A stretch of 64,000 bases of DNA from Muribaculaceae bacterium. GTDB lineage: Bacteria > Bacteroidota > Bacteroidia > Bacteroidales > Muribaculaceae. Position 1 is the first letter of the stretch, and the number at the start of each line of letters is the position of its first letter. The translations under genes were made by a program, and so were the position numbers. Under the pieces are notes generated by a model, which was given only the letters and a program-made list of their open reading frames with translations, did not search any database and was not told the origin of the DNA. Of the stretch, positions 60,689-64,000 are shown one piece after another. The stretch lies in NCBI GenBank assembly GCA_014867205.1, contig WGUO01000021.1, positions 1 through 64,000 on the forward strand, given 5' to 3'.

Positions 60689-60967
60689 ATCTTTGAATTT
60701 ATTAAGTTTAACGTTGTTCTTTTGAGGCGTCTCGTATGTAAGACAAATCTTGCTGATGAAAGGTGACAGGAACAGCGAAAAAACTTATTGAAAATTACGA
60801 CTTACTGCTAAAACAATTAAGACACACAGCACAGGACCCATCGATTTTAATGAGGATATACCGAACGCGTATTTCTAACTTTGTTCAGATTTATAAAGCT
60901 GCTTGAATCCGTTTTTAAGTAATAATGGTACGGTATAGCATTCTATGGGGAAAAGACGGGGATTGTC

Positions 60968-61333
60968 TTATGGAATCAAGAGCTTATAGCCGGAAAGTTG
61001 ACTGGCAATTTCCGTCAATTCAATGGGAACGTTGACCTGCTGGCCATTGACAGTAAGAGTAACGGATGTATTATTAAATACAGTCATTCTCTTAAATGTC
61101 ATGGTTATTGACATTTGCTTGCCTTCTTGTGTGGTAACCATAGAATTGGCATCATACGTTTTCCCATCATTATTAAATTTGGCACAACAAGTTTCAGACC
61201 CCGATCTGAAATTATCATCAACGATAACAATGGTGGTTTTGCCGTCATTGTTATCAAGGCTCTTAAACTTAAACTGTGCATTTGCATTAATGGCAAAGAG
61301 TGCACAGATTATAATAAAGATTAGTTTCTTCAT
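60968..61333 (-). CDS. Hypothetical secreted protein
   Basis: 121 aa. Signal peptide (MKKLIFIIICALFAINANA), then a small beta-rich mature domain (GKTTIVIVDDNF, NTSVTLTVNGQQVNVPIEL). Own promoter at 61358-61389. No family recognised. Confidence 0.65.
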   Translation of the reverse strand: MKKLIFIIICALFAINANAQFKFKSLDNNDGKTTIVIVDDNFRSGSETCCAKFNNDGKTYDANSMVTTQEGKQMSITMTFKRMTVFNNTSVTLTVNGQQVNVPIELTEIASQLSGYKLLIP

Positions 61334-61357
61334 GTATTGTTCATTTTGCTATATGTG

Positions 61358-61389
61358 CAAAGGTACAAAACAAACTGTAAATACACAAA
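61358..61389 (-). promoter_or_regulatory. Promoter of the small secreted protein gene
   Basis: Minus strand TTTG (61386-61389), 20-nt spacer, TACCTTTG (61358-61365); leader about 20 nt. Confidence 0.65.
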
Positions 61390-61584
61390 TCATTATATCC
61401 TCACAAGCATCAGGGAGAATGTTGCATACCTACATGAAAAAAGGAGTCGGCAGCACTCTTACGAATAACTGCCGACTTTGTGTGAGTGTGGATGCTGACC
61501 AAGTTTGAGGCTACTCCCTGCCCTTATAATATATTTGGCCATTCATCGCCCGTTCAGGTCATTCTGCCAATCCTCAACAGAACG

Positions 61585-63219
61585 CTACTTGCTGAACTCG
61601 TAAACGAAATTGGCTGTGGCGTCTTTGCTGATATTCGCAGGTGGATTTTCCATGTCGAAGTCTGGCCAAACCTTTATTTCCTTCAGGTTTGGACACAACG
61701 TGAGGTAAATGACAGCTCTAGGATTTACAGTGCTGATGTCTATACGTTCCAGTTTTGCAAGATTGTAACACATAAGTTGTTCCAGCGACGGAAGATTCTT
61801 TAAATCAAGGACAGTCAGATTTGGATTACTGAATGCACATATATTCCATAATCCGGGCATGTCGTGAAGTGTAATCGCAGTGACGTTAGATTCAAAGGCA
61901 TTTAGTTCCTCAAGATTCTTGCAGTTGTTTACTTGCAGTTCACCATTCACGGGACAACGTTCTAATCTAATGTTTTTAAGAGATATGCAATCGGAGAAGT
62001 CAGGGATAGCTTCGAGATTCTCACAATCGCCCGCTTGGCAATACTCAAGTTTGCCCATACCTTTTAGATCGAGTTCTTTTATGGCAGAGCCCTGAGGGTT
62101 GAAGCGAATCAGATTTGCACGTTGTGCGTTGAGGTCCACGTTACCGATTCCGCTATAGAGAGTATATAAGTATTCCAGTGCCGGACATTCGGAAACATCG
62201 ACAGACGTCAAGTTTGCACAACTTGAAAGTGTCAACTCTTTGAGAGCCGAACAACCCGACAGGTTTATATTTGCCATTGCGCCACAGTTGTTGGCCTGTA
62301 AGGAACGAAGATTCTTCATTCCACTAATATCAAGAGTTTCAATTTTATTGCGGTAGACCAACAATGTTTCGAGTTTCGAAAACCTCTTGAGATCTAAGGA
62401 TGTGTAATCCAGGTCGCCAATTCCCAGGTATTTTATTGTTTCGGGTAACTGGTTTAGGTCAAACTGTTTGAGGTTGGTAGAGGAAATATCGAGGCTTTCC
62501 AATTGGTTTAAACCTGCAATGTTGAGGCTTTCAAGATTGAAGAGGGAACTAAAATACACTTTTTTGAGACTTACGTTCTTAGACAAGTCAACTTCAGTGA
62601 TATAGTTTTGAAGGATGTAGGACTGTAACGAGTCAAGGCTCACGAAATACTCGATACCTTTCAGAGTCTCCACCCCTCCAGGGAGGCACAAATCCCCCGT
62701 GATGCCTGCTGCCTGCAGGTTAGTTAACTCATCGCTGTCGGGGACATATTTCTGCCTGATGTATTCGCGAAGATTCCTGTCGGGAATGCATTCTTCGGTG
62801 AGGATGTTGAAAACTTCTGAGATAGGGGTCACGCTGATTTCCGGACTGCCCTTTCCTTCACCAAAATCGTTGATGCCTGTGACAGTATAAACGCCCGACT
62901 GTCTGGTATGCAGCGACTTTGCAGTTGATTCCTGGACAACTTCACCATCTCTTGTCCAACGGTAGGAAGTCGCGTTCTTTATAGGTTTCACGCTGAGCAA
63001 GAAGGCCCCTATTCCATTGACTGTAGCTTTTATGGTACCTGCCTCACCGGGAAGCGGGGAGGTCTCGCCGAATGTCACGTTCACCACCTCGTCAGACGGG
63101 ATGCTTTGCACAGTGCCTCCGCGTAGGTTGATTTCCATATTGTAGTTCTGTGCCGCGACGCTTGCCGGAAGAAGCGGCATCAGCAGCATCGCCATGCTGA
63201 TAACTTTTATTTTTCTCAT
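61585..63219 (-). CDS. Secreted leucine-rich-repeat protein with Ig-like N-terminal region
   Basis: 544 aa. Signal peptide (MRKIKVISMAMLLMPLLPASVAA), an Ig-like region (SYRWTRDGEVVQES, GVYTVTGINDFGEG), then irregular LRR repeats (LESLNIAGLNQLESLDIS; LRSLQANNCGAMANINLSG). The early segment shares IPSDEVVNVTFGE with similar Bacteroidetes surface proteins. No type IX tail is seen at its own C-terminus. It lies in a leftward run with the gene at 63262. Confidence 0.82.
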   Translation of the reverse strand: MRKIKVISMAMLLMPLLPASVAAQNYNMEINLRGGTVQSIPSDEVVNVTFGETSPLPGEAGTIKATVNGIGAFLLSVKPIKNATSYRWTRDGEVVQESTAKSLHTRQSGVYTVTGINDFGEGKGSPEISVTPISEVFNILTEECIPDRNLREYIRQKYVPDSDELTNLQAAGITGDLCLPGGVETLKGIEYFVSLDSLQSYILQNYITEVDLSKNVSLKKVYFSSLFNLESLNIAGLNQLESLDISSTNLKQFDLNQLPETIKYLGIGDLDYTSLDLKRFSKLETLLVYRNKIETLDISGMKNLRSLQANNCGAMANINLSGCSALKELTLSSCANLTSVDVSECPALEYLYTLYSGIGNVDLNAQRANLIRFNPQGSAIKELDLKGMGKLEYCQAGDCENLEAIPDFSDCISLKNIRLERCPVNGELQVNNCKNLEELNAFESNVTAITLHDMPGLWNICAFSNPNLTVLDLKNLPSLEQLMCYNLAKLERIDISTVNPRAVIYLTLCPNLKEIKVWPDFDMENPPANISKDATANFVYEFSK

Positions 63220-63261
63220 GTGCTGTAGTGTGTTTGGATGTTTAGTCGTCAGATGTTTAAA

Positions 63262-63735
63262 TTACTTGTTGTTAACTTTGTAACTGCAATTGCCGGTGCT
63301 GATAATTATGACACCGCGTTCCAGAGTGCGGAGGTCTACCTCCACTCGGCCATCTTCGGGAACTGTGACGCGAGCAATCTCCCTCCCGTCAAGGGTATAG
63401 ACGGTCACTTGACTGTCCTCCTTCAAGCCGGTGAAATAAGCCGTTCCGTCGCGCAAGGCCAATCCCTCATCGGGGACAACCTCATTAATTCCCGACTGCA
63501 CTTTTTCGAAGTGGTAATCGAGCAACGCGTCTAAGGGCACCGTAACTTCCTCTTTCGGGCTTCTGGCCGTCAGTTCACGCTGCGCGATGCTGATGACCGG
63601 ATTGTCAGAAAGCAGGAATGTAGCCTTGGTGCCATCGGTGCGCTCCAGCACCAGGGCCGTCTTCGTGTCTTGCGCCCCAACAGTCCCTGCCGTCACGAGG
63701 AGTGCCGCACATAGGTTGAGTATTCTTCCTTTCAT
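63262..63735 (-). CDS. Secreted protein with type IX-like C-terminal tail
   Basis: 157 aa. Signal peptide (MKGRILNLCAALLVTAGTVGA), a segment LVLERTDGTKATFLLSDNPVISI that recurs in Muribaculaceae/Prevotella secreted proteins, then a C-terminal Por-type tail (TVYTLDGREIARV; RGVIIISTGNCSYKV). It is upstream of the LRR gene with a 42-bp gap. Function unknown. Confidence 0.7.
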   Translation of the reverse strand: MKGRILNLCAALLVTAGTVGAQDTKTALVLERTDGTKATFLLSDNPVISIAQRELTARSPKEEVTVPLDALLDYHFEKVQSGINEVVPDEGLALRDGTAYFTGLKEDSQVTVYTLDGREIARVTVPEDGRVEVDLRTLERGVIIISTGNCSYKVNNK

Positions 63736-63876
63736 TCGCGTAAGATTTTAGGTTAATGTTCTTTTCGGCGTAAAAATAACCTTTCTTATGGCAACAGCCA
63801 ATCCATTCCCGACGAATCAGGAATATGCGGGGATGAATCGGGATATTCGATTCCTGTATATAAGGAAGAGTCTGGG

Positions 63877-64000
63877 TCAACTATGGCCGTACCATTCCAG
63901 AAACTCATACTTTCGGGCGGCCGTAACGGTCACCTTTTCCTCAGTCGCTCCGGCACCGAGCGTGACAAGGAGACGACCCTTGAGATATTTGCTGACCTTT
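63877..64000 (-). CDS. C-terminal end of a gene extending beyond the window
   Basis: Forty codons on the minus strand ending LLVTLGAGATEEKVTVTAAR and KYEFLEWYGHS, then TGA. The only open frame over this stretch. No family assigned. Confidence 0.5.
   Translation of the reverse strand, partial: KVSKYLKGRLLVTLGAGATEEKVTVTAARKYEFLEWYGHS

Noticed and set aside
1..64000. tRNA, rRNA or tmRNA genes
   Set aside because: No clover-leaf with T-loop consensus or rRNA signature was noticed on either strand by eye; a covariance-model scan would settle it.

Overview
The window looks like chromosomal DNA of a gut Bacteroidales, most likely Muribaculaceae or a close relative. Reasons seen in the sequence: many promoters of the Bacteroidetes type (TTTG, 19-20 nt, TAnnTTTG), short lipobox lipoproteins (S-C), a type IX-style C-terminal sorting tail on a BspA-type leucine-rich-repeat protein, a BtuG-type beta-propeller in a vitamin B12 locus, and gene families largely confined to Bacteroidetes. 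The genus is an inference.

Layout. 0-0.4 kb: phage-derived gene debris. 0.4-4.3 kb: a DUF3800 protein, a K+ channel and the agmatine-to-putrescine pair aguA-aguB. 4.3-10.8 kb: corA, then a cobalamin-riboswitch operon read leftward as btuB-btuG-btuF-btuC, without its ATPase. 10.9-17.4 kb: housekeeping genes (ThiF-like, MscS, RlmD, PPDK). 17.4-18.4 kb: a DUF3791-DUF3990-DUF3791 module resembling an ADP-ribosyltransferase toxin with partners. 18.6-22.4 kb: a BspA-like surface protein translationally coupled to an unknown gene. 22.5-23.1 kb: an integrase remnant. 23.1-27.2 kb: lrgAB, a winged-helix repressor/membrane protein pair with two near-identical operators, a macro-like protein, a lipoprotein and a HAD hydrolase. 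27.4-30.9 kb: ECF sigma, anti-sigma, small secreted protein and outer-membrane barrel.

31-42.2 kb is the accessory core: a leftward chain of small genes (metallophosphoesterase, truncated MBL, nuclease-like, unknown); then rightward rtcB, a small membrane protein, a WYL regulator, two divergent FtsZ-like proteins that look like complementary halves of one tubulin GTPase, and a coupled 51-aa ORF; then two overlapping leftward DUF262 (GmrSD-like) genes abutting the wreckage of a type III methyltransferase gene and a frameshifted XRE regulator. An approximately 83-bp palindrome-bearing repeat lies upstream of rtcB, in inverted form inside the rtcB reading frame, and as three tandem copies upstream of the WYL gene.

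42.2-54.3 kb: a GNAT, a PMCA-type Ca2+ ATPase with a small SPFH-like partner, and a leftward tellurium-resistance-type signalling cluster (two TerD, two vWA, AIM24, PP2C, kinase, TerB). 54.5-64 kb: a YczE-like membrane protein, RecQ, a small gene with an in-frame stop, a TlpA thioredoxin, a second ECF sigma locus, and secreted/LRR proteins. The strongest candidate for an undescribed system is the WYL plus split-FtsZ operon at 35.6-38.2 kb with its repeat elements and nearby RtcB and DUF262 genes.
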